From Bdellovibrionales bacterium (GTDB taxonomy: Bacteria > Bdellovibrionota > Bdellovibrionia > Bdellovibrionales > UBA1609): DNA of 64,000 bases. The position numbers and the translations under genes are program-made. The notes under the pieces were generated by a model that was not told the origin of the DNA, did no database searches, and worked only from the letters and a program-made list of their open reading frames with translations. This document shows, one piece after another, positions 34,978-43,992 of this stretch (position 1 is its first letter; each line of letters starts with the position of its first letter). The stretch is from positions 372,001-436,000 of the forward strand of contig JADJVA010000006.1 of the NCBI GenBank assembly GCA_016716765.1. Reading direction: 5' to 3'.

Positions 34978-36819
34978 ATGGAAACGATTTTTTCCCGCTT
35001 TTGGAAAACACAATCTGATAGGAATAAACTGACACCAGGATATCAGTCTTTAGATGATTTAATGACAAAGTTTAATATTTTTACAAAAATGGTCTCTCCA
35101 TTTGAAATGAATGGTGATATTGGTGGAAGTCTATGGTCAGTCGGTTTCGTGGATACAGATTTATTACTTCCTAAGGATATTTGTTGGACCCCCGACCAAA
35201 AATTAAACACAAATTTAGTGCAGTTGCTAATTTTGAAATCGGTCGCTATTAAAGCGCTCGGCCTAAAATTCAAATTTAATGATAGAGAACGGGTCGCACC
35301 TCGGCTGTATATTCTATCGAAAATGCCTCTTATCAATTCCTGGCTTGACCAACAATTTCCACAATTCTTTGAATTTGAAAGACAAAGCTATTTGCAACTT
35401 GAGGTCTTCTTGCCTAGAAAAAATAGCTCTGTTTTGGCGTATTGGCGAAAACAAATTTCTAGTCGAGCGATGACTTTGAATCTGGACTCTGAAGTTGGAT
35501 TTAAAGATCTAATTAGTCAGCAAAAAAGAAACGATACAGTGCCAATCTATTTACACTCTTGTGTTCCGTTGCCGTATCGTGAGCTGAGCCTATCTTCTTC
35601 AGGCTCGATATCCTCATCGGACCGACCGAGTTCAGATAATAAAACTCAAAAAAAGCGTCGCCAAAAGGAGTTTGTAGAAGAAGCTGATTTAAGTAAACAA
35701 GGGCCAGCGAACCCTATTTTGCATAGCTTTGAGAAAATGGAGACTGCTGATGACTACGACGGAGGCCGCCGTGTGGAATCCGGGGATGACGAACTTGATG
35801 CTCATAGCAACTCATTGGATGAGCTTGAACTAAACAGGCACACTTCCGTCGGCGAGGCATCTTCGCTTTATCACCAAGACAGTCCTCAATTCAAATCACA
35901 AAATGCGAATTCAGATCAGAGCCATTTTTTCCAAAGTCACCAATATCACGAATGGAATTTTAGAGAAAATAGGTACTTAAAATCATTTTGCTCAGTATTT
36001 CCAATTCTGCCATGTGAGCTACAGGAAAGTGAAGGCTTCAAAAAAATAGTCTTAATAAAATACAAGTTACTGATTGCCGAATGGAAAGCCAAAATTAATT
36101 CGATTGTAAATACTCCAAGATGGAAGAATAGATTAATCCATGGTTCCGAAATCGATTTGGATAGTATGATCAGATTGAAGCCAGAACTAAATCTTTTTTC
36201 AGGAAGGCCACGTGTTTTCTCAGAAAAGCGAAAAAATGAAAGTGATATTTCGGTTTTGGTACTTGCTGATGTATCCTATTCCACAGACACTTGGATAAAT
36301 GGCCAAAAAGTAATCGACATAATAAAAAATTCTATCGCAGTTGCTAGCTTTGTATTTGAGGATATCTTTGACAAGGTGAGTGTCGCCATTACCAGTAGTC
36401 AAACAAGAAAAAAAATTGAATATAGAGAGCTCAAAAAATTCGATGAAACTTGGATTCATTTTTTTCGACGGTCGCATGAAATAGTACCACACCAATACAC
36501 TAGGCTGGGGCCTGCCATTCGGCACGCAATTAAAATTCTCTCAATTGAAAATTCGACGAAGCCAATCCTTATTTTGATTACCGATGGTAAGCCAACCGAT
36601 TTAGACCCCTACGAAGGCTCCTATGGCCAACAGGACGTTCGCAAAGCAATCGAAGAGGCAAAAAATAAAGGTATAAATGTACTTACACTAACTATTTCAG
36701 ATTTTGACCCTGTTTCATTGAAAAGAACATTCGAACGCCCTTGTCCAATTAAAAATCCTGACGACTTTTGTCGCGAAACCTTTCAGTTTATTTGGAAACT
36801 GTGCCTGAAGGGTAAATAA
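34978..36819 (+). CDS. norD: NorD-type von Willebrand factor A protein
   Basis: This is the partner of NorQ in NO reductase maturation, 613 residues and cytoplasmic. The C-terminal vWA domain has a MIDAS motif (LADVSYSTD) and later LILITDGKPTD. The middle (about residues 210-330) is long, charged and serine/glutamate rich, probably disordered; it appears low in complexity compared with the ends. The gene is notably A+T rich. It closes the nor operon; an FNR-type box follows 20 bp later. Confidence 0.92.
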   Translation: METIFSRFWKTQSDRNKLTPGYQSLDDLMTKFNIFTKMVSPFEMNGDIGGSLWSVGFVDTDLLLPKDICWTPDQKLNTNLVQLLILKSVAIKALGLKFKFNDRERVAPRLYILSKMPLINSWLDQQFPQFFEFERQSYLQLEVFLPRKNSSVLAYWRKQISSRAMTLNLDSEVGFKDLISQQKRNDTVPIYLHSCVPLPYRELSLSSSGSISSSDRPSSDNKTQKKRRQKEFVEEADLSKQGPANPILHSFEKMETADDYDGGRRVESGDDELDAHSNSLDELELNRHTSVGEASSLYHQDSPQFKSQNANSDQSHFFQSHQYHEWNFRENRYLKSFCSVFPILPCELQESEGFKKIVLIKYKLLIAEWKAKINSIVNTPRWKNRLIHGSEIDLDSMIRLKPELNLFSGRPRVFSEKRKNESDISVLVLADVSYSTDTWINGQKVIDIIKNSIAVASFVFEDIFDKVSVAITSSQTRKKIEYRELKKFDETWIHFFRRSHEIVPHQYTRLGPAIRHAIKILSIENSTKPILILITDGKPTDLDPYEGSYGQQDVRKAIEEAKNKGINVLTLTISDFDPVSLKRTFERPCPIKNPDDFCRETFQFIWKLCLKGK

Positions 36820-36838
36820 ATAGGTTATTTGCAAGTGC

Positions 36839-36856
36839 ATATGATTTATATCATAT
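36839..36856. promoter_or_regulatory. FNR/DNR-type operator before nirK
   Basis: ATATGAT-TTAT-ATCATAT has perfect 7-bp arms with a 4-bp spacer, the same TATGAT half-site as the nor box. Centre 36847.5; a TACAAT -10 at 36878-36883 places it about 42 bp before the inferred start, the class II position. nirK begins at 36916. Confidence 0.75.
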
Positions 36857-36915
36857 CGACATCCTAGAGAAACTCGGTACAATTTGCCCATATACACAAA
36901 ATTACTGGAGTTTCT

Positions 36916-38304
36916 ATGAAAGAATACTTGCTTGCGGTCTCAATTTTACCATTTTTTATCGTCAGTAATCAGTCGTTTGCCGATAGTGCAAAAGGCGAAA
37001 TTGCAACTCTGACAGCTCCGCCATTTGTGCCGCCGCCAATTACAAGAAAAACCTCTGCTAAATTGATTGTAAACCTTGAAGTGGTCGAAAAGAAAATGAA
37101 AATCGCTGATGGAGTAGATTACACGTTTTGGACCTATGGAGGAACCGTTCCCGGAAGTTTTATTCGAGTCCGAGAGGGTGATTCTGTCGAATTTCACTTA
37201 AAAAATCATCCATCGTCTAAAATGCCACACAATATCGATTTACATGCGGTTACTGGCCAAGGTGGAGGCGCAGGAGCGTCCTTTACTCTCCCAGGCCATG
37301 AAAGTGTCTTCTCATTTAAGGCAATTAACAAAGGACTCTACGTTTATCACTGTGCGACTGCTCCGGTAGGAATGCATATAGCAAATGGTATGTATGGTTT
37401 GATTTTAGTAGAGCCAAAAGAGGGTCTGCCTAAGGTTGATCGCGAGTACTATGTTATGCAAGGCGACTTTTATACCAAAGGTAAATTCGGCAAACAGGGC
37501 TACCAACCTTTTGATATGGAAAAAGCAATTGACGAAAGACCGACTTATGTTGTTTTCAATGGATCAACCAGTTCAATGACCGGAGACAACGCTCTAAAAG
37601 CAAGAGTGGGCGAAACTATTCGTTTATTTGTCGGCAATGGCGGGCCAAATTTGGTTTCATCCTTTCATGTCATTGGAGAAATTTTTGATAAGGTCTATAA
37701 AGAAGGGGCATCTGAATTCAATACAAACGTTCAGACAACTTTAGTGCCTGCCGGTGGCTCAGCCATCGTTGAGTATAAAGTTGAAGTGCCAAGCAATCTC
37801 GTGCTTGTAGATCATAGTATATTTCGCACCTTTAATAAGGGTTCCCTGGGACTTATGAAAGTCGAAGGCGCAGAAAATTTGGAAATATATTCTGGTAAAA
37901 CAGCAGACAATGTCTATTTGCCTGAAGGCGGTGCCATTCAAAAAGTGACTGACAAGGAAATTGTCAGTGTGGCGGCAACGCTTGAAGATCAGATTAAGTT
38001 TGGAAGAAATATTTACCAGCAGAACTGCGCCGCCTGCCACCAAGCAGATGGCAAAGGTATTCCTGGAGCATTTCCCCCATTGGCATCCGCAGATTATTTC
38101 AATGCGGATTGGAAGCGTGCCATTGATGTCGTTAAAAACGGGAAAACTGGCGCGATCACTGTAAATGGAACACCCTATAACGGTGTTATGCCATCGCTAG
38201 GGCTAAGTGAAGAGGACATTGCCAACGTGCTGACTTTTGTCTCTCACTCTTGGGGAAATAAAAACGTGTGTTTAAGAAATCTGATGTTTCTGCGGTACAG
38301 CTAA
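36916..38304 (+). CDS. nirK: Copper nitrite reductase with C-terminal cytochrome c domain
   Basis: NirK reduces nitrite to NO in the periplasm. There is a signal peptide to about residue 22 (NQSFA). Two cupredoxin domains carry the copper ligands: MPHNIDLH (near 100-104), YHCATAPVGMHIANGM (near 144-160; type 1 Cys, His, Met and type 2 His), SSFHV near 249 and LVDHSIF near 298. A cytochrome c domain follows, CAACH near 371. The last residues after SWGNKN look wrong: removing 2 nt from the GTGTGT at about 38265 restores VFKKSDVSAVQLKKEKAAEH and a stop at 38330, touching the next gene. So the 3' end probably carries a small indel. Confidence 0.95.
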   Translation: MKEYLLAVSILPFFIVSNQSFADSAKGEIATLTAPPFVPPPITRKTSAKLIVNLEVVEKKMKIADGVDYTFWTYGGTVPGSFIRVREGDSVEFHLKNHPSSKMPHNIDLHAVTGQGGGAGASFTLPGHESVFSFKAINKGLYVYHCATAPVGMHIANGMYGLILVEPKEGLPKVDREYYVMQGDFYTKGKFGKQGYQPFDMEKAIDERPTYVVFNGSTSSMTGDNALKARVGETIRLFVGNGGPNLVSSFHVIGEIFDKVYKEGASEFNTNVQTTLVPAGGSAIVEYKVEVPSNLVLVDHSIFRTFNKGSLGLMKVEGAENLEIYSGKTADNVYLPEGGAIQKVTDKEIVSVAATLEDQIKFGRNIYQQNCAACHQADGKGIPGAFPPLASADYFNADWKRAIDVVKNGKTGAITVNGTPYNGVMPSLGLSEEDIANVLTFVSHSWGNKNVCLRNLMFLRYS

Positions 38305-38330
38305 AAAAAGAAAAAGCTGCGGAGCACTAG

Positions 38331-39095
38331 ATGAGCTTGCTAATCAGTAGTTTTTTAATAATTGCTTTTACAACAAGCTCATTAAAAGCTTCTGAATTAG
38401 TAACGGTTCCAAAGGGAAAGGTTGAGGCCATATGGCTATCACCAGTTTCAAAAAAGGCAAAAGTAAAATCGAATAAAGTTATAATTGCGGTCGACGCCTT
38501 TAGAACTCAAATCTATCCAGTAACAGTTACGCAATTTAGAGAATTTCTTGGAATACATCCGGAGTGGTCTAAAAGCAATACCTCCTCGTTATTCAAAGAC
38601 GACTACTATCTGCGTGATCTTGAAACAGCTCCAGAAAAAGCACCGGTCACATTTGTTACCTGGTTTGCTGCAAGAGCTTATTGTGAGTCGTATGGACTTC
38701 GATTGCCAACAATTAACGAATGGGAATATGCCGCGGCTGCATCGGAGTCAAATAGGAATGCTAATCGTGAAGAAAAATTTTTGCGACGTATTCTGAATTG
38801 GTACGGCGAACCTCAGGGTGAGCGACTCAAAGATGTGGGCAGCATCTATAAAAATGTTTACGGCATCTGGGATATGCACGGATTAATTTGGGAATGGGTT
38901 GATGATTTCAACTCTAGCTTTGTAACCGGAGAGAGCCGTGAGGATAGCTCTTTTAATAAGGATATGTTTTGCGGGGCAGGAGCGCTTTCGTCAGCAGACA
39001 AAGAAAACTATGCTGCGTTTATGCGATTCGCATTCAGATCAGGTCTCAAAGGTAAAAGTGCCGTTTGGAATTTGGGATTTAGATGTGTCCGATAG
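38331..39095 (+). CDS. NirV-like formylglycine-generating-enzyme family protein
   Basis: The 254-residue protein has a signal peptide (LISSFLIIAFTTSSLKA) and an FGE/SUMF1-type fold: YPVTVTQFREFL, APVTFVTWFAARAYCESYGLRLPTINEWEYAA, DMHGLIWEWVDDF and a C-terminal NLGFRCVR. nirV genes of this family commonly sit beside nirK; the exact job is unknown. It follows directly on the repaired nirK stop. The cysteine pair of true FGEs is not obviously conserved, so sulfatase activation is unlikely. Confidence 0.85.
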   Translation: MSLLISSFLIIAFTTSSLKASELVTVPKGKVEAIWLSPVSKKAKVKSNKVIIAVDAFRTQIYPVTVTQFREFLGIHPEWSKSNTSSLFKDDYYLRDLETAPEKAPVTFVTWFAARAYCESYGLRLPTINEWEYAAAASESNRNANREEKFLRRILNWYGEPQGERLKDVGSIYKNVYGIWDMHGLIWEWVDDFNSSFVTGESREDSSFNKDMFCGAGALSSADKENYAAFMRFAFRSGLKGKSAVWNLGFRCVR

Positions 39096-39103
39096 GGGGT
39101 TTT

Positions 39104-39688
39104 ATGTATCTATTTAATTTAGTAAAAAAAATTTCAATCTTTTTGATGTTTTCGCTTGTCGCACAAAACGCTGTTGCGGAATCGTTATACGATCTTAAAA
39201 CAAGCTGGCGGGACACAGAAAATAATAGAACGGATGTATCTATCGCAAAAGGATCTTATACGATCATCGCGATGGTTTACACAGGATGTGCACACGCCTG
39301 CCCGCTGACAATTTCAAAAATTATGGAAATTGAAAAAGATTTTTCAAAGGCCAAGTTTACAGAGCTGAAAATTGTCCTTGCGTAATTTGATGTAAAGAAT
39401 GATCGGCCTCAAAGACTTAAGAAATACCAAGCCGAAAGAAAGCTAAACCCCGATCAATGGAAGTTTTTATCTGCCGAGACTGAGGACGATGCTCGCAAGC
39501 TCGCCGTCACTTTGGGAATCAGCTATAAGGATATAGGTGATGGTGATTTTTCTCACAGTAATTTAATTACTTTATTAGATCCAAGCGGAAAAATATTAGC
39601 GTCAATAAATAGTCTAAACGCAAACACTGAGCCGCTAATTAAGGGCCTACAAGATTCTTTAAATAAGACACCAAAAAGTAAATTATGA
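39104..39688 (+). pseudogene. SCO1/SenC-type copper chaperone, one in-frame stop
   Basis: The ATG at 39104 gives a signal peptide (FLMFSLVAQNAVA), then a SCO domain with the CAHAC copper/redox motif. TAA at 39383-39385 cuts the frame right after ELKIVLA, yet the same frame continues FDVKNDRPQRLKKY as in the family's S/T-FDPxxDTP motif, then FSHSNLITLLDPSGKI with the SCO histidine, ending at TGA 39686-39688. So one base change, real or erroneous, splits a 194-codon gene. SCO proteins deliver copper to cupredoxins, fitting NirK. The final TGA overlaps the nnrS ATG. Confidence 0.8.
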
Positions 39689-40809
39689 GCTCGACGAAAA
39701 ACGAAGACAGAATAGAACCTTATATTTTGCTGTTTCCCACTGGATGCCTACTGGGTTTTCTTGGTCTCATTTTCTGGGTCTTCTTTCAGTTTGGCTGGAT
39801 ACAGTTCTATCCTCGCGAACCACACGGTAATTTGATGTTTTTTGGTTTTTTATGGTCTTTTGTCGCCGGTTTTTTAATGACGGCCATACCAAAAATGACT
39901 TCAACGTCTCCCTCGAAATTAGGCGAAACCTCTGTTGCAATCTCTCTTATTTTTGTTCAGATAATTCTTAATGTCAGAAATCTTACCGATGTCTCCGCCA
40001 TGGTTTTTCTATTACAAAATATTTTTCTTCTGTTCTTTATCGTGCGACGATTTCTAGTTAATCGAAAGGTCCCATTTTTTGGTTTTATTTTCTTACCCAC
40101 TGCATTCATTCAGTCATTTTTAGGTGTCGTATTGTTTTTTATCTACAGAGATCGCAGTTTTTTTCTCCTGCTTGCAGGCGAAGCGTTTATTTTGAACTTG
40201 ATATTGGGCCTTGGCAGTAGACTGATACCAGTCATATCTAGATTACCAAACGCATTGCTGCCAAATGAAAGTTCAAGTTCTGAAAGTTTTGTTTGGCCAT
40301 TGATTACTTTACTATTAGTTAATTTAGGTTACTGGTGTGAAGTTTTAGGTTTTAGAGAATTAGGAGTCAGTCTTAGAATTCTCGGGATGATCTTCGCGGC
40401 CGTAAAATTACTTAAACTGTTCGCAATGCCTGTAACCTGGTCTTATGTTGGTGTTGGATTAAAAATATCAGCTGCAATGCTAATTGTGGGACAGGTTTTT
40501 AGTTTGTCCTTCTTTAACAGTATACTTGCAGGCCAACACCTTATTTACATAGGTGGTTTTTCAATAACTACTTTACTTGTGGCAACGAGAGTGATTCTAG
40601 CCCATGGTGGTCAAAGTCTAAATTATGAAATTTCCTCAAAACGGTTGATATCCATCGTAATGCTCATTTTACTGTCAGCGCTCCTGCGGTTTTTTGTACG
40701 AAATGATGTCTCAAATTCCTTTATAAGTATCTCAGCACTGATTTTTATTTTTGGGCTCGCGCTTTGGGCAGTTCTACTTCGAGGGTTTCCCAAGCGGCAC
40801 TCAATTTAA
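39685..40809 (+). CDS. nnrS: NnrS-like heme-copper membrane protein
   Basis: The 374-residue product has about 12 membrane helices. The N-terminal EPHGNLMFFGFLWSFVAGFL segment with following TAIPKMT matches the NnrS signature (H-x-x-x-x-FGF ... GFL-x-TA-x-P). In characterised denitrifiers NnrS protects against NO stress by an unknown mechanism. It overlaps the SCO frame by 4 nt (ATGA) and ends the island's operon. It is A+T rich like its neighbours. Confidence 0.85.
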   Translation: MSSTKNEDRIEPYILLFPTGCLLGFLGLIFWVFFQFGWIQFYPREPHGNLMFFGFLWSFVAGFLMTAIPKMTSTSPSKLGETSVAISLIFVQIILNVRNLTDVSAMVFLLQNIFLLFFIVRRFLVNRKVPFFGFIFLPTAFIQSFLGVVLFFIYRDRSFFLLLAGEAFILNLILGLGSRLIPVISRLPNALLPNESSSSESFVWPLITLLLVNLGYWCEVLGFRELGVSLRILGMIFAAVKLLKLFAMPVTWSYVGVGLKISAAMLIVGQVFSLSFFNSILAGQHLIYIGGFSITTLLVATRVILAHGGQSLNYEISSKRLISIVMLILLSALLRFFVRNDVSNSFISISALIFIFGLALWAVLLRGFPKRHSI

Positions 40810-40839
40810 TTATCATGATCGGTTATTTCAACCGACTGT

Positions 40840-40876
40840 CTGAGTCCAGCGCGTCTACCAATTCCACCACAGGGCC
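40840..40876 (-). tRNA. 5' half of a tRNA-Leu (CAG), truncated
   Basis: Read from 40876 leftward, the strand matches the acceptor stem, T8, D-arm (GGTGGAATTGGTAGAC) and anticodon 5' side of a class II leucine tRNA, breaking off in the anticodon loop (CTCAGA). Beyond it there is no matching anticodon 3' strand, no T-arm and no acceptor 3' strand. A small hairpin (TCGGTT / AACCGA, 40819-40835) follows instead. The break coincides with the edge of the A+T-rich island. It could mark integration at a tRNA or an assembly junction. Confidence 0.65.
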
Positions 40877-40927
40877 ATTTAAAACTTCTTATTCAATTTC
40901 CAAATCACTCTTTTGAGTCACATGAGA

Positions 40928-41542
40928 CTAGGCATAGCCAAGAACGCCGAGTTGTCGAAGCTGGTGTTTCAGGCTGAGCGGGTTGTGATAGTGAAGAGCA
41001 AGGAAATTGAGATCCAAGGCCGATTTTACGTTATCTAGATTGTCATCAATAAAAAGACACTGCTCCGCCTTGAGTTGGAATTGGTTGAGCAGGCGATGAA
41101 ATATTTCAGGATCAGGTTTTATGACTTTTTCTTTTCCAGAAAGAATGACTCCGTCAAATTCCTTGAGAAAATCAAAACGTTCCTCTGCAATGGGAAATGT
41201 TTGGTTTGACCAGTTGCTGAGCGCGTAGATTTTAAAGTCATTGTGATTTTTGAAGTAACGAAAGATCTCAACAACGGGTGAAATTTCTCCCTTTAACATT
41301 TGTGGCCATCTCTCCCAGTACATCTGGATTTCTCTGGCGTATTGGGGGTATTCGAGACAGCGCTCAGAAATAGCGCTCTCAAATGAAAGTCCCGCATCTA
41401 GCCGTAAGTTCCACTCAGGAGAACAAACGTATTGGAGAAAGTACTCCATTTCGTCTTCTGATTTAAAGACGTTACGGTAAAGGTAGCGTGGGTTCCAGTC
41501 GACCAGGACGCCCCCAAGATCAAAGACGATATTACGGACCAT
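40928..41542 (-). CDS. HAD-superfamily hydrolase (subfamily IA)
   Basis: I take the ATG at 41542, which places MVRNIVFDLGGVLVDWNP (motif I, D-x-G type) at the N-terminus; the frame is open to 41578. Motif II is YALSNWS, motif III lysine is in GKEKVIKPDPEIF, and motif IV is CLFIDDNLDNV. The 204 residues match YihX-like phosphatases acting on sugar phosphates; the substrate is unknown. It is divergent from the motor operon. Confidence 0.88.
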   Translation of the reverse strand: MVRNIVFDLGGVLVDWNPRYLYRNVFKSEDEMEYFLQYVCSPEWNLRLDAGLSFESAISERCLEYPQYAREIQMYWERWPQMLKGEISPVVEIFRYFKNHNDFKIYALSNWSNQTFPIAEERFDFLKEFDGVILSGKEKVIKPDPEIFHRLLNQFQLKAEQCLFIDDNLDNVKSALDLNFLALHYHNPLSLKHQLRQLGVLGYA

Positions 41543-41790
41543 GGTCTGGAGCCTACCACTTGTATTGGCTTGGGCCAAGAATCCAGGAAAAAAAGGGCTC
41601 AGATAATTATTGCAGCGCTCTATATGGCCCTCTCTTCCTACTTTGGTCCAGAATCGTTATTAACATTTTATTAAGGTCTTTGAAGTACCGACATAGCCTT
41701 CAAGAAGAATGGCTAGAGAAGACAGGGAGACAGAAACCAAAACGGCAAGCTCGAGAGAGCTTAGTAGAACTGAAGAAAAGCGAAAATGAG

Positions 41791-42444
41791 ATGCACAAGA
41801 TGAAGATTTTAAACCTCAGTTTTATCTCGGAAGCTGCAAAGGTCAGTTTGATTTTCGCATGCATTCAATTGACAGCTTGTACAACGAGTATGCTGACCGT
41901 GCAGACCTCACCCGAAGGGGCCGATGTGTACGTTGTTTATCCGGGACAACAGCCCTCTCGTTTGGGCAAGACTCCTTTGAGCATGGACAGTTATCCTCTC
42001 TCATCGCAGCCGGGAGATTCGTTAAAATTGATTGTTGAGAAAGAGGGGTTTCGTGCTGAGCATTACTTAGTTCCAAAGACGGTCTTTGCAGCGAGCATCC
42101 GTCTCGATATCGAAATGAGGGAGAGCAAATTGCCGGCAGCATGTACGGATCAAGACGCAGCCGTCGAAGAGGTCGCTCGATCCGTGGCTCAGGCCCAGTC
42201 TCATATTCAGGCTAAAATGTATGATAACGCACTTCGAATTTTAAAAAATCTCAATGATAAATTCCCCAACTCTAGCGTTGTTTACGATCTGATGGGGAAC
42301 ACTCACTATCTGATGAAGGACTTGGAGAAAGCCCTTAGTTCGTATGAAAAATCACTGAGACTCAGTCCAAACAATAGTGAAACACAAAGAATGGTGGCCA
42401 AATTGAAACAGATATATTCCATTCGTTCTCCGGCGGGTAATTAG
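41791..42444 (+). CDS. Lipoprotein with PEGA domain and TPR repeats
   Basis: The frame is open from 41488 but only the starts at 41791 (or ATG 41800) give a lipoprotein signal (VSLIFACIQLTAC). The 217-residue product then has a PEGA-like domain (LTVQTSPEGADVYVVYPG ... RLGKTPLSM, residues about 35-100) and a C-terminal pair of TPRs (MYDNALRILKNLNDKFPNS, MKDLEKALSSYEKSLRLSP). Only 2 bp separate it from motA. It probably anchors to the outer membrane and contacts peptidoglycan or a motor component. Confidence 0.8.
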   Translation: MHKMKILNLSFISEAAKVSLIFACIQLTACTTSMLTVQTSPEGADVYVVYPGQQPSRLGKTPLSMDSYPLSSQPGDSLKLIVEKEGFRAEHYLVPKTVFAASIRLDIEMRESKLPAACTDQDAAVEEVARSVAQAQSHIQAKMYDNALRILKNLNDKFPNSSVVYDLMGNTHYLMKDLEKALSSYEKSLRLSPNNSETQRMVAKLKQIYSIRSPAGN

Positions 42445-42446
42445 CC

Positions 42447-43244
42447 ATGTTTTACCTCGTCGGACTCATTATAGCGACTTCCAGTGTGGTGGCTGTTGTT
42501 GTTCATCTTCAGCAGGCCTACAATAGCTATTGGGACTTTGTGGCCTTTGCGATGGTGCTAGGCGGAACCATGGCTGTAGCAACAATTATTGCACCCTGGG
42601 ATATCTACCGCGATTTTGTACGAAACCTGAAGCGACTGTTCGTCTACGTGGCACCATCACAGAGAGAGTTTCTGCAACTGTGTCTCGATATTATTTCTAA
42701 GCATAAGAATGGTCTAAAGGACTTTAAGGTTGATCCGTCTCGTTTGGAACAGAGAATTCTTCGCGATGGACTGGAGCTGATCTCACTTGGGTTTAATCCA
42801 GACAAAATAGAAATCATTTTAAAGGAAAGAGTCTATCAAGCAAATGAGCGAAATTTTAGGGTCAGTGCCATGGTTCGCTCCTTGGCAAAATATCCACCAG
42901 CTTTTGGTCTTGCTGGTACAGTTTTCGGTCTGGTGCATCTGATGCGCGGAGTTTCAGAGGGAATGAATGCAAAAGAGACAGGTATTCGGATGGCGATTGC
43001 CCTCGTTGCGACACTTTACGGACTGATGGTAGCCAACTTATTCGTGAATCCGGCGGGAGAATTGATGAATCGGTTTGCGAAGATGGACGAGGTTCTTGCG
43101 GAAATTGCAATTCAGGCCGTTCTTTTGGCAGCAGACGGCACTCCGGTTCTAGAGGCGCAGGAAATGTTAAATTCCTTTGTTGATACGGATCAGAGAATCG
43201 ACTTAACCTCGATTGCAGAAATCCCGAACGCAGGCGCCGCGTGA
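42447..43244 (+). CDS. motA: MotA-family stator ion-channel subunit
   Basis: The 265-residue protein has four membrane segments: two at the N-terminus (FYLVGLIIATSSVVAVVV, FVAFAMVLGGTMAVATII) and two after a cytoplasmic loop (PAFGLAGTVFGLVHLM, MAIALVATLYGLMVANLF). The conserved proline before helix 3 and the glycine-rich helix fit MotA/PomA. The loop has charged residues where MotA contacts FliG. Here its partner is probably the FliG-like protein at 43989. There are no flagellar structural genes nearby. Confidence 0.9.
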   Translation: MFYLVGLIIATSSVVAVVVHLQQAYNSYWDFVAFAMVLGGTMAVATIIAPWDIYRDFVRNLKRLFVYVAPSQREFLQLCLDIISKHKNGLKDFKVDPSRLEQRILRDGLELISLGFNPDKIEIILKERVYQANERNFRVSAMVRSLAKYPPAFGLAGTVFGLVHLMRGVSEGMNAKETGIRMAIALVATLYGLMVANLFVNPAGELMNRFAKMDEVLAEIAIQAVLLAADGTPVLEAQEMLNSFVDTDQRIDLTSIAEIPNAGAA

Positions 43245-43263
43245 GAGCAGGACAGAAGGAGCC

Positions 43264-43992
43264 ATGAGAGCAATCAGTCGAAATTTACATAGAGCTCACG
43301 AAGAAATCGATACAGAAGGGACGTGGGCGATCAGTTACGGAGATATGGTAACTCTACTCCTGAGCTTCTTTGTTCTCTATTTTACGGTGGATCAAAAAGC
43401 CGATCAAGCACAGCACCTTCAAGATTCCCTTATGGCGAGTTTAAAAAGCCTTTCTGAAGAGGACAAACCCATCGATAAGAGTTCATATAAGTTGCATATT
43501 GGAGAGGAAAAATCGACAGAAATTGACCAAAAAATAATTGATCGATTGGGCGCCAAAGTTCACCAAGTGGGACAGAAGATTGTCATCGAATTTCCCGGTG
43601 TTTCTTTCTTTGATATTGGAAAAATTGATTTGCGTTCAGATGGAGTTAGGATGCTGAGTGAGTTTGTAACGGCCTATCTCCCCTTTGCGGGAAAATACAG
43701 TTTGGGCGTTCACTCCTTTACAGATACTCGACAGGTATTGAGAACAAAAAATCGGCGATTCAATGATAACCTTGAACTTTCAGCCTTGCGGTCGGTCGCC
43801 GCGATGAGGGTCTTGCAATCGAGGGGAATTCCCCTTCATGCAATGAGGATCAGCGGATTGGGTGAATTGGAGGTCACGTCGGAACAACTCAAGGCGTCTG
43901 GGGTCAATCTCTTGAGTGGAGATCCCAGAGACCTCGCTCGAAAGGTTGTATTGGTTGTTGAGCCTGCTGTCGAACGTGGAGGTAAGGGGTGA
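43264..43992 (+). CDS. motB: MotB-family stator subunit with OmpA-like domain
   Basis: The start ATG at 43264 has AAGGAGCC upstream (242 residues). A short cytoplasmic N-terminus leads into one membrane helix, ISYGDMVTLLLSFFVLYF, with the ion-binding aspartate at 27. The C-terminal OmpA-like peptidoglycan-binding domain (about residues 105-240) includes FFDIGKIDLRSDGVRML and LSALRSVAAMRVLQSRGI with GLGEL. It overlaps the next gene by 4 nt. Confidence 0.92.
   Translation: MRAISRNLHRAHEEIDTEGTWAISYGDMVTLLLSFFVLYFTVDQKADQAQHLQDSLMASLKSLSEEDKPIDKSSYKLHIGEEKSTEIDQKIIDRLGAKVHQVGQKIVIEFPGVSFFDIGKIDLRSDGVRMLSEFVTAYLPFAGKYSLGVHSFTDTRQVLRTKNRRFNDNLELSALRSVAAMRVLQSRGIPLHAMRISGLGELEVTSEQLKASGVNLLSGDPRDLARKVVLVVEPAVERGGKG

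Noticed and set aside
41488..41790. N-terminal extension of the PEGA/TPR lipoprotein frame
   Set aside because: It overlaps the divergent HAD gene start, has no sensible protein character, and would hide the lipoprotein signal that begins at 41791.
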